Of a DNA stretch of 64,000 nucleotides, positions 18,161 through 26,175 are shown in pieces. The stretch covers positions 642,001 to 706,000 of the forward strand of contig NZ_CP056032.1 of assembly GCF_013375035.1 (NCBI RefSeq), written 5' to 3'. Position 1 is the first letter of the stretch. Every line of letters starts with the position of its first letter. The translations under genes were made by a program, and so were the position numbers. Below the pieces are notes generated by a model. The model saw only the letters and a list, made by a program, of their open reading frames with translations, was not told where the DNA came from and did no database searches. The stretch comes from Spirosoma sp. KUDC1026 (GTDB lineage Bacteria; Bacteroidota; Bacteroidia; Cytophagales; Spirosomataceae).

Positions 18161-18967
18161 ATGGGTGAAATACGTGTACTTGCTACAGGATTAAAATTTC
18201 CGGGAGGACCCACATTCGATGAAGCTGGTTCACTATGGTGTACAGAGCAAGAGGGTGAGAATCTCTTTTGTCGCCAGAAAGATGGTAGCACCAAACGAAT
18301 AAAAACCGGGGGAAAGCCCAGCGGTGCCGTAGCACGCGACGGCTATATCTGGTTTTGCGATTCGGGCAAGAATACTATTTGCCGGATAAACACTATCAGT
18401 GAAATTATTGAAACGATGGTTAGTGAGCTTAGCGCAGAGCCACTTAATTATCCTAATAACCTCCTCGTGGATGCTGCCGGACAGCTGATCTTTAGCTGTC
18501 CGGGCCCTTCTGAAAATCCATCGCCTGGCTACGTAGCCGTTTATACGTCGGCGGGTAAGCTGGAAATCATCGCCGAAGGTCTCTCCTACCCGAGCGGACT
18601 AGCGTTATTGCCTGATAACACAACCTTACTGATTACGGAGACCCACCGTCAGCGGATCTGGCAGGGGTACTGGGATAGCCAGTCACTGAGCTGGGAAAAC
18701 CTGCGGGTCTGGGCTACGGTTATTGAGGGGACCGCCAACGCTACTATGCCTGGCCCCAACGGGTTGGCAGTCGGACCAGACGGCAATCTATACGTAGCCG
18801 TTTTTGGAGCGGGCGTTATTCGGGTATTTTCAGAAGACGGCCTGTTTGTGCACGATATTGATCTGCCCGGCAGTAATCCTTCGGACTGCGTCTTTGATCC
18901 CTCCGGCGAGCTGGGCCTGGTAGTTACAGAAACAGAAAAAGGCGAACTTCTGAGCGTTCGCCTTTAA
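18161..18967 (+). CDS. SMP-30/gluconolactonase family protein
   Basis: 268 aa from ATG 18161 (a GTG at 18143 would add six residues). No signal peptide. Beta-propeller repeats: GLKFPGGPTFDEAGSLWCTE, YPNNLLVDAAGQLIFSC, GLSYPSGLALLPDNTTLLIT, GPNGLAVGPDGNLYVAVFG and NPSDCVFDPSGELGLVVTET. The family includes Ca2+ or Zn2+ dependent sugar lactonases; metal ligands are plausible (Glu in the first repeat, Asn and Asp in the later ones). Substrate unknown. The 200-base stretch before it holds nothing I can assign. Confidence 0.82.
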   Translation: MGEIRVLATGLKFPGGPTFDEAGSLWCTEQEGENLFCRQKDGSTKRIKTGGKPSGAVARDGYIWFCDSGKNTICRINTISEIIETMVSELSAEPLNYPNNLLVDAAGQLIFSCPGPSENPSPGYVAVYTSAGKLEIIAEGLSYPSGLALLPDNTTLLITETHRQRIWQGYWDSQSLSWENLRVWATVIEGTANATMPGPNGLAVGPDGNLYVAVFGAGVIRVFSEDGLFVHDIDLPGSNPSDCVFDPSGELGLVVTETEKGELLSVRL

Positions 18968-18980
18968 CGAGTGTATATTT

Positions 18981-19027
18981 TTTGACAGGATTTTGATTGC
19001 CTGAAAATTCTGTGATCCTGTTCAAAA
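18981..19027. repeat. CAGGAT-type hairpin between convergent genes
   Basis: TTTGACAGGAT (18981-18991) pairs with ATCCTGTTCAAA (19015-19026), preceded by a T-run and followed by an A-run. It lies between the convergent SMP-30 and psd genes and can end both. I know TTTGACAGGAT...ATCCTGTCAAA hairpins as a frequent intergenic repeat in Bacteroidota; a partial match (TTTGACAGGATCCCACAGG) is near 20493. Confidence 0.65.
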
Positions 19028-19037
19028 GTAAGACCGT

Positions 19038-19706
19038 TTAGTCTTTGTTCAGTTCGGCCAGGACCGTTACGCCACCACGCATCCGATCGCCGATGTTTAC
19101 TTTCACGTCAGCGTCCAGCGGCACGAATACGTCGACGCGCGATCCGAACTTGATAAAGCCCATTTCGCTGCCCTGTTCGACGGGCTGCCCTTCTTTCACG
19201 TACCAGACGATCCGGCGGGCTACAGCCCCGGCGATCTGCCGGAACAGCACTTCCACGCCATTGGCCGCCTGAATAACGACTGTGGTACGTTCGTTTTCGG
19301 TACTGGATTTTGGGTGCCAGGCTACCAGGTATTTACCTGGGTAGTACTTGAAGTACTTCACAATACCCGAAACGGGGTTGCGGTTGACGTGAACGTTCAG
19401 CGGGGACATAAAAATCGAAATCTGCCGACGACGTCCTTTGAAATATTCGTCTTCGTCCGTCTCTTCAATCACCACAACCGTCCCATCGGCGGGTGCAATG
19501 ACCTGGGCCTCATGCTGAGTCAGCTGTCGATTTGGCACCCGAAAGAACTGAACGACAAGCAGAAGAATAATCAGACTAGCAATAACGGTGATGATCATTG
19601 CCAGTGTATTTCCGGGAAACAGGTAGAAATAAGCAAACACATCCAGCGCCAGGAGAATTAATCCCGTGGTCAGCATAATGGTTTTACCTTCGCGATGTAA
19701 GCGCAT
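19038..19706 (-). CDS. psd: phosphatidylserine decarboxylase proenzyme
   Basis: 222 aa, the short PSD-A type. Two membrane segments at the N-terminus (about 11-55), then APADGTVVVIEE, FMSPLNVHVNRNPVSG and the self-cleavage site KFGSRVDVFVP (Gly-Ser, about 188-189), where the Ser becomes the pyruvoyl cofactor. It makes phosphatidylethanolamine from phosphatidylserine in the inner membrane. No phosphatidylserine synthase gene is adjacent. Confidence 0.95.
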   Translation of the reverse strand: MRLHREGKTIMLTTGLILLALDVFAYFYLFPGNTLAMIITVIASLIILLLVVQFFRVPNRQLTQHEAQVIAPADGTVVVIEETDEDEYFKGRRRQISIFMSPLNVHVNRNPVSGIVKYFKYYPGKYLVAWHPKSSTENERTTVVIQAANGVEVLFRQIAGAVARRIVWYVKEGQPVEQGSEMGFIKFGSRVDVFVPLDADVKVNIGDRMRGGVTVLAELNKD

Positions 19707-19839
19707 ACAGAATAGAAAACGGTTTCGGTGTTTTACAGCAAAACTAAGGCTTTTGCCGGAAAACGCACTTTCCGGCCGCGACTCGCAGTAATTAACCCAC
19801 CTACCGCCGACTTGTTACCAAACCCAACGGATTTATCAG

Positions 19840-20358
19840 TCAGGCATACTGAAGCACGAAACGAGACGCTTCAAGCAGGTTCGGGGCACAGCCGTCACAG
19901 TCAGTTGAAAGCTGAGGCTCCTGCGCAATTCGTACCGTTCTTACCCCTACGCGACGGCCAGCCTGCATATCACGTAAGGCATCACCAATCATCCAGGATT
20001 GATCTGAACGGATGTTGTATTTGGCCATTGCTTTCTCCAGTAGCAACGAACCAGGCTTGCGGGTAAGCGACTGGCTGTCGTAATCCGGATGATGCGGGCA
20101 GTAATAGATATCATCGATCAAATGACCGCACTGATCCTGCAGGTATTGATAACAGGCCATTACGTCGTCACGCGTGTAGAGTCCTTTGGCAATGCCTGCC
20201 TGGTTGGTAATAATAATCAGCATATAGCCCGCAGCTTTCAGTTGTGCCAGCGCTTCGGCTACACCGTCAGGAATAATGAAATCTTCGATTCGATAGACGT
20301 AATCGGCCCGGTCTTCGTTCAGTACGCCGTCCCGATCCAAAAAGACACATTTACTCAT
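19840..20358 (-). CDS. HAD-IIIA phosphatase, GmhB-like, without the zinc cysteine pair
   Basis: 172 aa from ATG 20358 (an upstream ATG at 20394 adds 12 residues unlike the family). HAD motifs: DRDGVLNED (catalytic Asps), IIITNQAGIAKG, RKPG and MIGDALRDMQAG. The best match is D-glycero-D-manno-heptose 1,7-bisphosphate 7-phosphatase or the HisB N-terminal domain. The usual zinc loop is incomplete: CPHHPDYDSQSLTRKPG has the first Cys and the His, but the later Cys-x-Cys is missing. The substrate is therefore uncertain between heptose and related sugar phosphates. Confidence 0.8.
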   Translation of the reverse strand: MSKCVFLDRDGVLNEDRADYVYRIEDFIIPDGVAEALAQLKAAGYMLIIITNQAGIAKGLYTRDDVMACYQYLQDQCGHLIDDIYYCPHHPDYDSQSLTRKPGSLLLEKAMAKYNIRSDQSWMIGDALRDMQAGRRVGVRTVRIAQEPQLSTDCDGCAPNLLEASRFVLQYA

Positions 20359-20547
20359 AGCGTTGTTGACTAGTTTGGCTTCCACACCAACCAAAACTTT
20401 GCCAAAATATAATTATTATTTGTAAATTTTATACTATTTAACAATAACTGCCTCATTTACGCAGCTCATCCATTTTTACATTTCAACGCTTTGACAGGAT
20501 CCCACAGGTTTTTACCGGGCAGAAAAACGCGTTTTCTGAGCCGAAAG

Positions 20548-20577
20548 CAGACGGGCCGACCTTTTGGCCAGCCCGTT
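20548..20577 (-). terminator. possible terminator after valS
   Basis: ACGGGC and GCCCGT arms with an inner GGCC..GGTC stem and AAAA loop, just past the valS stop. There is no T-run on the minus strand, so efficiency is doubtful. Confidence 0.45.
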
Positions 20578-20585
20578 TATACAAC

Positions 20586-23207
20586 TTAAAGATTACTTAA
20601 CTGTTCTTCCAGCGCCTTAATCTTCGCTTCGGCGTCGGCCAGTTTCTGGCGCTCCCGGTCCACGATTTCAGGCTTGGCGTTAGCTACAAACTTCTCGTTG
20701 GAAAGTTTCTTAAGCGTTGCATCCCGGAAGCCGGTCTGGTATTCCAGATCTTTCTGCAGGTTGATTTTTTCCTGCTCGACGTCGATTTCACCAGCAATGT
20801 TCACGAAGAACTCATCGCTCTTGATCAGAAACTGAACGCCATCGGCTTTTTCGGTCGTGTACGTAACCGATGATACGTTTGCCATCTTCCGGATCAGGCC
20901 CTCGAATGTCTGAAACCGGGTAGCATCCGTCGTTTTAATCGTCAGCGGTAGTTCCGTTTTTGGCGAAATCTGCTTGGAGTTACGAATATTACGAACGTTG
21001 GTAATGATCTCAAACAACGTATCAAAATCAGTCAGCAGCTGCGTATTGACAGACCCCGCTTTCGGAAATGACGCAATACAGATACTGTCGCCTTCTTTCC
21101 GCTCGCGGATGTCCTGCCAGATTTCCTCTGTAATGAACGGCATGAACGGATGCGCCAGGCACATCAGCTTCTCGAAGAAATTGATTGTTGCGTTATAAGT
21201 CGCTCGATCAATCGGCTGCTCATAACCCGGTTTGATCAACTCCAGGTATTGTGAGCAGAAATCATCCCAGATTAGCTTGTAAATCGCCTGTAGGGCTTCC
21301 GAAATCCGGAATTTTCCGAACAAGTCTTCGATCTCGACTAGGGTAACGTTTAGTTTCGATTCAAACCAGTCGATGGCCATTGAATTACTCGCTTCGGCTG
21401 CTGTATCCGTTACCGTCCAGCCTTTCACCAACCGGAAAGCGTTCCAGATTTTATTGCTGAAGTTACGGCCCTGTTCAACGAGCTTCTCGTCGAAAGGCAG
21501 GTCGTTTCCAGCAGGTGAGCTGAATAGCATACCTGTCCGGACACCATCGGCGCCAAACTGATCGATCAGTACGAGCGGATCGGGTGAATTACCCAGCGAT
21601 TTCGACATTTTCCGACCGAGTTTGTCGCGGACAATTCCCGTCAGATATACGTTCTTGAACGGTGCTTCACCTTTGTACTCGTACCCGGCAATAATCATCC
21701 GGGCCACCCAGAAAAACAGGATTTCGGGTGCCGTAACCAGGTCGTTGGTTGGGTAATAATAGTTGATGTCCGCATTGTCTGGGTCGCTGATGCCCTTGAA
21801 CACTTCCATTGGCCACAGCCACGACGAAAACCAGGTATCCAGTACGTCCTCGTCCTGAGTCAGATCGGCTTCGGTCATGGCAAACAGCAGTTTTTCGTGC
21901 TGTACTTTCTCCAGCGCTTCATGTTTGTTACGTGCCACGACAAACGTACCATCCTGCAGGTAGAATGCCGGAATCCGCTGGCCCCACCAGAGCTGCCGGC
22001 TAATACACCAGTCATGCACGTTCTCCATCCACGACCGGTACATATTTTTGAACTTTGGCGGATACAGCTGGATCGTGTCGTTCATCACGTTTTCGAGCGC
22101 GGGTTTCGACAGTTCATCCATTTTCAGGAACCACTGCAGCGACAGTTTCGGCTCGATGACCGCGTTCGTCCGCTCCGAGAAGCCCACGTTCGACTTGTTC
22201 TCCTCCGTTTTGACCAGATTTCCCGACTCTTCCAGCAGTTTGATAATCGCCTTCCGGGCGGCAAACCGATCCTGACCGACCAGAATCTGCGCTTTCTCGT
22301 TCAGCGTACCGTCGTCGTTCAGAATGTCCAGCACAGGCAGATTGTGTTTAATACCAAGTGCGTAGTCATTCGGGTCGTGGGCGGGTGTCACTTTCAGACC
22401 ACCCGTACCAAAGTCCATCGTTACGTATTCGTCCGTAATAATGGGAATCTCGCGGTTGATGAGCGGAATCAACGCTTTTTTGCTGTGCAGGTGCGTGTAT
22501 CGTTCATCGTTCGGGTTAACGGCAATAGCCGCATCAGCCATGATCGTTTCCGGACGTACCGTCGCGATCGTGATAAACTCGCCTTCCTGCCCAACGATCG
22601 GGTAATTGATGTAAACCAGTTTCTGCTGAACCTCTTTCGTAATAACCTCCTCATCCGATACGGCCGTACGTCCCTGCGGGTCCCAGTTCACCATGCGGAT
22701 ACCCCGGTAAATCAGGCCCTTTTCGTACAGATCAACGAATACGTCGATAACCGACTCATAATAATGGTCGTCCATCGTAAAGGTTGTCCGATCCCAGTCG
22801 CAGGAAGCGCCCAGCTTCCGGAGCTGTGACAGAATAATTCCGCCGTATTTGTCTTTCCACTCCAGCGCATAGGCCAGAAACTCTTCCCGAGTCAGGTCCT
22901 TTTTCTCAATTCCCCGCTCTTTGAGCATGGCAACCACCTTGGCTTCGGTAGCAATACTGGCATGGTCCGTACCCGGTACCCAACAAGCATTCTTGCCTTC
23001 CATCCGCGCTTTCCGGACCAGTACATCCTGAATGGTGTTGTTGAGCATGTGGCCCATGTGCAGCACGCCCGTTACGTTCGGTGGCGGAATTACTACTGTA
23101 TACGGCTCGCGGGTATCATCGGGCGTAGAGGTAAAAAGCTGGTTATCAATCCAGTATTTATACCATTTTTCCTCAATGTCTTGAGGAGTGTATGTTTTTG
23201 AGATCAT
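20586..23207 (-). CDS. valS: valyl-tRNA synthetase
   Basis: 873 aa. Class I signatures VLHMGHMLNNT (HIGH-type, about 46) and [14 protein letters not shown] (KMSKS, about 527). The editing domain (VRPETIMADAAIAVNP) and a C-terminal coiled-coil arm (EKINLQKDLEYQTGF; RQKLADAEAKIKALEEQLSNL from about 850) are present, as in complete ValRS. A -7 promoter element is seen at 23288-23295. Confidence 0.97.
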   Translation of the reverse strand: MISKTYTPQDIEEKWYKYWIDNQLFTSTPDDTREPYTVVIPPPNVTGVLHMGHMLNNTIQDVLVRKARMEGKNACWVPGTDHASIATEAKVVAMLKERGIEKKDLTREEFLAYALEWKDKYGGIILSQLRKLGASCDWDRTTFTMDDHYYESVIDVFVDLYEKGLIYRGIRMVNWDPQGRTAVSDEEVITKEVQQKLVYINYPIVGQEGEFITIATVRPETIMADAAIAVNPNDERYTHLHSKKALIPLINREIPIITDEYVTMDFGTGGLKVTPAHDPNDYALGIKHNLPVLDILNDDGTLNEKAQILVGQDRFAARKAIIKLLEESGNLVKTEENKSNVGFSERTNAVIEPKLSLQWFLKMDELSKPALENVMNDTIQLYPPKFKNMYRSWMENVHDWCISRQLWWGQRIPAFYLQDGTFVVARNKHEALEKVQHEKLLFAMTEADLTQDEDVLDTWFSSWLWPMEVFKGISDPDNADINYYYPTNDLVTAPEILFFWVARMIIAGYEYKGEAPFKNVYLTGIVRDKLGRKMSKSLGNSPDPLVLIDQFGADGVRTGMLFSSPAGNDLPFDEKLVEQGRNFSNKIWNAFRLVKGWTVTDTAAEASNSMAIDWFESKLNVTLVEIEDLFGKFRISEALQAIYKLIWDDFCSQYLELIKPGYEQPIDRATYNATINFFEKLMCLAHPFMPFITEEIWQDIRERKEGDSICIASFPKAGSVNTQLLTDFDTLFEIITNVRNIRNSKQISPKTELPLTIKTTDATRFQTFEGLIRKMANVSSVTYTTEKADGVQFLIKSDEFFVNIAGEIDVEQEKINLQKDLEYQTGFRDATLKKLSNEKFVANAKPEIVDRERQKLADAEAKIKALEEQLSNL

Positions 23208-23287
23208 AAAGCGGTCAGAATCAGGTGCACTGTTCCAGTCAGAACCCCCTGGTATACAGAATGTACCCCGTCATAGAACTAGAACAG

Positions 23288-23295
23288 CAAAATTA
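23288..23295 (-). promoter_or_regulatory. -7 element for valS
   Basis: TAATTTTG on the minus strand fits the Bacteroidota -7 consensus TAnnTTTG. It implies a leader of about 75 bases. No TTTG is found at the right distance for -33, so it is a half promoter match. Confidence 0.4.
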
Positions 23296-23368
23296 GTTAA
23301 ATTGGCTAGGGCGTAAAAACGAAAGGATGCCTTTAGCCGTTTTATGCTTATACTTCATCAAGACGGCT

Positions 23369-24280
23369 ATGGAATTTGGGAAAACTACGAACATTGATGC
23401 CGTAAACTTTGCGTTACCCCCCGGTATGGCGTTCAATGCTCGGATATGGACCGACGTTGAACCCCCGCGTCGTCCGGCCGTGTTCATTGGTGGTCCGATC
23501 TGGGCCAACAAAGATTACGTTGGTAAGGTCTATCCATCTACCGCCAAAGAGCGTGATTTTCTGCATTATTACACCCGTCAGTTCAACACCATCGAGCTAA
23601 ATCTGACGCATTACCAGATTCCCACGCCGGGTATGATCGACAAGTGGAAAGCCGATGCCATCGACGGCTTTGTCTACTGCCCAAAATTTCCTCAGGCCAT
23701 TAGCCACGAGCGGCAGTTGATTGCAACCGAGAGCCTGACCGAAGAATTTGTTAACGCGGTTTTAGGACTGGAAGAGTATCTGGGCATGACGTTTCTACAG
23801 CTCCCTCCCACCTTCGGCCCAGACAAATGGCCGTTGCTCGAAACGTATCTGAAATCTTTACCCGACGAATTAAGTGTAGCCGTTGAATTCCGTCATCCCG
23901 ACTGGTTCAGTAAAACCAGTATCTGGACACATACCTTAGAGCGGCTGTACAACCTGCGTCGGCACGTTGTTATCTCGGATGTGGCCGGCCGGCGCGATGT
24001 TCTTCACATGGGACTAAGCAGTCCAGTATTGACATTACGCTTTATTGCGAATGAAGGTCATCCTACCGACTACACCCGCACTGACGCCTGGGTTCAGCGA
24101 CTGAAAACCTGGTTTGAGAAAGGCTTGCAAACGGCTTACTTATTTATACACGGCGGTGGCGACAACGATACGGCTCCTGAACTAATTCTGTACTGGGTTC
24201 GCGAGCTGAACAAACATTGTGGCCTCAACCTCCGCGAGCCCGTTCTTCAGCCCCAAGTGGTGCAGGGTAGTTTATTTTAG
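23369..24280 (+). CDS. DUF72 domain-containing protein (YecE-like)
   Basis: 303 aa from ATG 23369; a start at 23327 would add a hydrophobic stretch that does not belong to the family. Blocks include VFIGGPIWANKDYVGKVYP, YYTRQFNTIELNLTHYQIP, VYCPKFPQAISHER, FLQLPPTFGPDKWPLL, VAVEFRHPDWF and YLFIHGGGDNDTAPEL. DUF72 has a TIM-barrel fold of unknown activity. It precedes the toxin-antitoxin pair by 14 bases but probably has no functional link to it. Confidence 0.88.
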   Translation: MEFGKTTNIDAVNFALPPGMAFNARIWTDVEPPRRPAVFIGGPIWANKDYVGKVYPSTAKERDFLHYYTRQFNTIELNLTHYQIPTPGMIDKWKADAIDGFVYCPKFPQAISHERQLIATESLTEEFVNAVLGLEEYLGMTFLQLPPTFGPDKWPLLETYLKSLPDELSVAVEFRHPDWFSKTSIWTHTLERLYNLRRHVVISDVAGRRDVLHMGLSSPVLTLRFIANEGHPTDYTRTDAWVQRLKTWFEKGLQTAYLFIHGGGDNDTAPELILYWVRELNKHCGLNLREPVLQPQVVQGSLF

Positions 24281-24294
24281 TTGTACATTGTAGC

Positions 24295-24567
24295 ATGAAT
24301 TACAGAGATCGAATCACTGCGAATCACCAGGTTATGCTGGGAAAGCCTGTTATTAAAGGCACCCGGATAACTGTTGAATTGATACTGCGTAAACTCTCTG
24401 AAGGAGCAACAACGACCGATTTGCTGGTAACGTATCCAACGTTGGCGGAAGCTGATGTTTTTGCAGCACTGACCTACGCGTCAGACTTACTAGCCACTGA
24501 AGAAATGATTATGCTGAATGATTCTCGCCGACGAGAATATAGATCATCGACTTATCGCGGCTATTAG
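24295..24567 (+). CDS. DUF433 protein, probable antitoxin
   Basis: 90 aa. GKPVIKGTRITVELILRKLSEGATTTDLLVTYPTL is the DUF433 (VapB-like) helix-turn-helix pattern. It overlaps the following DUF5615 gene by 50 bases in another frame, the usual organisation of this toxin-antitoxin type. It is predicted to bind the toxin and repress the pair. The C-terminal 15 residues are encoded by the overlap and may be specific to this copy. Confidence 0.85.
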   Translation: MNYRDRITANHQVMLGKPVIKGTRITVELILRKLSEGATTTDLLVTYPTLAEADVFAALTYASDLLATEEMIMLNDSRRREYRSSTYRGY

Positions 24568-24871
24568 ACAGCTCGGTATTCAGGTACACTCGATAAATGA
24601 GTCGAACAGTGGCATCCACGATGAGGAAGTAATTGAGCTATCGCGAAACCCACCCCGCATTATCCTAACTGAGGACAAAGATTTTGGCGAATGGGTATTT
24701 GCTCACCACGTAAAGGGGGTCAGCATTCTTTTTCTACGTTATAGTTTCAAGGAGACAGCCCAAATGGAATTCATCCTTACCAAACTCCTTTCAGAACGTA
24801 TTAACGACTTGATCGGCTGTTTTACAACCGTGACAACGCAAAAGATCAGGATACGGAAACTTGATTCCTAG
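24518..24871 (+). CDS. DUF5615 PIN-like toxin
   Basis: 117 aa. MILADENIDHRLIAAIRQLG carries the N-terminal acidic PIN-like site (Asp-Glu-Asn), and IILTEDKDFGEWVFAHHVKGVSILFLR the second acidic cluster (TEDKDFG), typical of DUF5615/Mut7-C-like nucleases. Predicted RNase toxin neutralised by the DUF433 protein. The start codon is inside the antitoxin gene; no other start fits. The last residues are followed within 25 bases by the promoter of the his operon. Confidence 0.85.
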   Translation: MILADENIDHRLIAAIRQLGIQVHSINESNSGIHDEEVIELSRNPPRIILTEDKDFGEWVFAHHVKGVSILFLRYSFKETAQMEFILTKLLSERINDLIGCFTTVTTQKIRIRKLDS

Positions 24872-24895
24872 CCAGCCTGGACTGAGCCATGTTAT

Positions 24896-24926
24896 TTTGA
24901 TTTGCCAGCCGACAACCATAAATTTG
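24896..24926 (+). promoter_or_regulatory. promoter of the histidine operon
   Basis: TTTG (24896-24899), 19 bases, then TAAATTTG (24919-24926): a full match to the Bacteroidota primary sigma consensus. The expected start of transcription is 3-6 bases past the -7 element, at about 24930, that is at or next to the ATG of the leader peptide, so the leader may be translated from a leaderless transcript. Confidence 0.75.
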
Positions 24927-24930
24927 CTCT

Positions 24931-24978
24931 ATGATTACAACAGAAACACATTTTTTTCATCATCATGCCCGGCACTGA
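24931..24978 (+). CDS. hisL: histidine operon leader peptide
   Basis: The codons ATG to TGA give MITTETHFFHHHARH, 15 residues with five His, three of them adjacent (CAT CAT CAT). It is too short for routine gene calling. The reading frame stops inside the region that can form an antiterminator. Together with the promoter just upstream and the terminator just before hisH, this is a classical amino-acid-biosynthesis leader: scarce charged tRNA-His would stall the ribosome at the His run. Confidence 0.88.
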   Translation: MITTETHFFHHHARH

Positions 24979-25070
24979 CGGCAGACGATGGGTTGTTTCT
25001 GTGATTCGTATTGACTGATTCTTCACGCTGATACACACAAAGCCCGGTTCTGCCAATGAGCCGGGTTTTT
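24967..25070 (+). promoter_or_regulatory. his attenuator with mutually exclusive hairpins
   Basis: Terminator: AAAGCCCGG (25039-25047) with CCGGGTTTT (25061-25069), one G-U pair, then Ts. Competitor: CCCGGC (24968-24973) pairs with GCCGGG (25060-25065), and GGCAGA (24980-24985) pairs with TCTGCC (25049-25054), a 12-pair antiterminator that uses the terminator's 3' arm and loop. The upstream strand contains the last leader codons and the stop. A ribosome that reaches the stop covers it and lets the terminator form; one stalled at the His run leaves it free. The terminator ends 7 bases before the hisH start codon. Confidence 0.85.
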
Positions 25071-25076
25071 CATTAT

Positions 25077-25673
25077 ATGAAAACTGTAATTATTAAATAC
25101 AACGCTGGTAATGTTCAGTCGGTTATGTACGCGCTCGATCGACTGGGAGCCAGTTACCTGCTTACCGACGATGAAGCCGAGATTCGGTCGGCTGACAAGG
25201 TAATTTTTCCGGGAGTGGGTGAAGCCAGTACAGCTATGGCGTATCTGCGACAACGCGGTTTGGATAAACTAATTCCATCGCTGAAACAACCCGTATTGGG
25301 TACCTGTGTGGGTATGCAGTTGATGTGTCGTCACTCAGAAGAAAACGACGCGACCTGCATGGGTATCTTCGACATTGACGTCCGGCGGTTACCTGCTGAC
25401 TCAGGTTTGAAAGTACCACATACGGGATGGAATAATCTGTATTCGTTACGTGGTCCGCTTACGGAAGGAATGGCCGAAAACGCGTATGTCTATTTCGTCC
25501 ACAGCTACGCGGCCGATGTTTGTGACTACACAACGGCTGTTTGCGAGTACGGCCGACCATTCAGCGCTATGCTGCACCGAGATAACTTCTATGCCGCTCA
25601 ATTTCACGCCGAAATCAGCGGTAACGTCGGCCAACGCATTCTCGAAAACTTTCTTCAATTGGAGAAAAGATAA
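25077..25673 (+). CDS. hisH: imidazole glycerol phosphate synthase, glutaminase subunit
   Basis: 198 aa from ATG 25077 (an in-frame start at 25056 would lie in the terminator). Class I amidotransferase: GTCVGMQLM (nucleophile Cys), KVPHTGWNNL, YFVHSYAADV and QFHAEISG with the catalytic His and Glu. HisH makes ammonia from glutamine for HisF. The usual HPEKS is HAEIS here, but the catalytic residues remain. The last codons (LEKR) fall in the left arm of the S23 cassette. hisG, hisD, hisC, hisB and hisIE are not in this window. Confidence 0.96.
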   Translation: MKTVIIKYNAGNVQSVMYALDRLGASYLLTDDEAEIRSADKVIFPGVGEASTAMAYLRQRGLDKLIPSLKQPVLGTCVGMQLMCRHSEENDATCMGIFDIDVRRLPADSGLKVPHTGWNNLYSLRGPLTEGMAENAYVYFVHSYAADVCDYTTAVCEYGRPFSAMLHRDNFYAAQFHAEISGNVGQRILENFLQLEKR

Positions 25674-25695
25674 TAGACAAAAGACGATAGATAAA
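25657..25695 (+). repeat. left purine-rich arm of the S23 gene cassette
   Basis: AATTGGAGA (25657-25665) followed by an A/G-rich stretch (AAGATAATAGACAAAAGACG). It is an exact 9-bp inverted match of TCTCCAATT at 26163-26171, with looser similarity beyond. The hisH stop codon lies inside it. Confidence 0.6.
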
Positions 25696-25706
25696 ATCCA
25701 CCAATA

Positions 25707-26132
25707 ATGGACGCGCATAATTTTCGAGAACTCAAAGTGTGGCAGGTAGCACGTGCACTTGTTAAGGATATTTATGTGCTTACAACACGGTTTCCGGAAG
25801 ATGAACGGTTTGGTTTAACGTCTCAGGTGAGACGTGCTTCAATTTCTATTCCGTCCAATATTGCAGAAGGCTCGGGCCGCTCTGACCGAGATTTTGTTCG
25901 ATTTTTATCAATTAGTCTTTCTTCTGCTTATGAAGTCGAAACACAGCTGTTGCTCGCTTATGATTTAGGTTTTCTGGAGCAAGAAAAACTTGACCCAGTC
26001 ATACTCAAAGTACAAGAAATTCAACGAATGTTGTTTGGACTCCAGCGAAAGCTCAGCAGAGGTTTTCTGTCTATTTTCTTTCTACCCTTCCCACTCTGGA
26101 CCAAACTATACTTCCAGACGTTTTCCATATAG
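25707..26132 (+). CDS. S23-type four-helix-bundle protein
   Basis: 141 aa. NFRELKVWQVARALVKDIY, FPEDERFGLTSQVRRASISI, PSNIAEGSGRSDRDFVRFL and SSAYEVETQLLLAYDLGFL are the hallmarks of the TIGR02436/S23 family, first known from intervening sequences in 23S rRNA genes and related in fold to the Avd protein of diversity-generating retroelements. Biochemical role unknown. Usual length is near 120; the extra tail (FLSIFFLPFPLWTKLYFQTF) is encoded as the frame runs towards the right arm. It sits between hisH and hisA, where it has no metabolic reason to be, so it is probably an inserted cassette. Confidence 0.92.
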   Translation: MDAHNFRELKVWQVARALVKDIYVLTTRFPEDERFGLTSQVRRASISIPSNIAEGSGRSDRDFVRFLSISLSSAYEVETQLLLAYDLGFLEQEKLDPVILKVQEIQRMLFGLQRKLSRGFLSIFFLPFPLWTKLYFQTFSI

Positions 26133-26171
26133 AATCTTTTTTCTCTAGTCTTAAATCTCTCCTCTCCAATT
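26125..26171 (-). repeat. right purine-rich arm of the S23 gene cassette
   Basis: Read on the minus strand it starts AATTGGAGAGGAGAG and continues TTTAAGACTAGAGAAAAAAG. The first nine bases equal the left arm. It also resembles one arm of the solo hairpin after hisF (GGAGAGG, then AAGACGTAAGAGAAA). It ends four bases before the hisA start codon. Confidence 0.6.
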
Positions 26172-26175
26172 TTTC

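Noticed and set aside
21897..22829. 310-codon open frame antisense to valS
   Set aside because: Shadow of valS, no domain or signal features.
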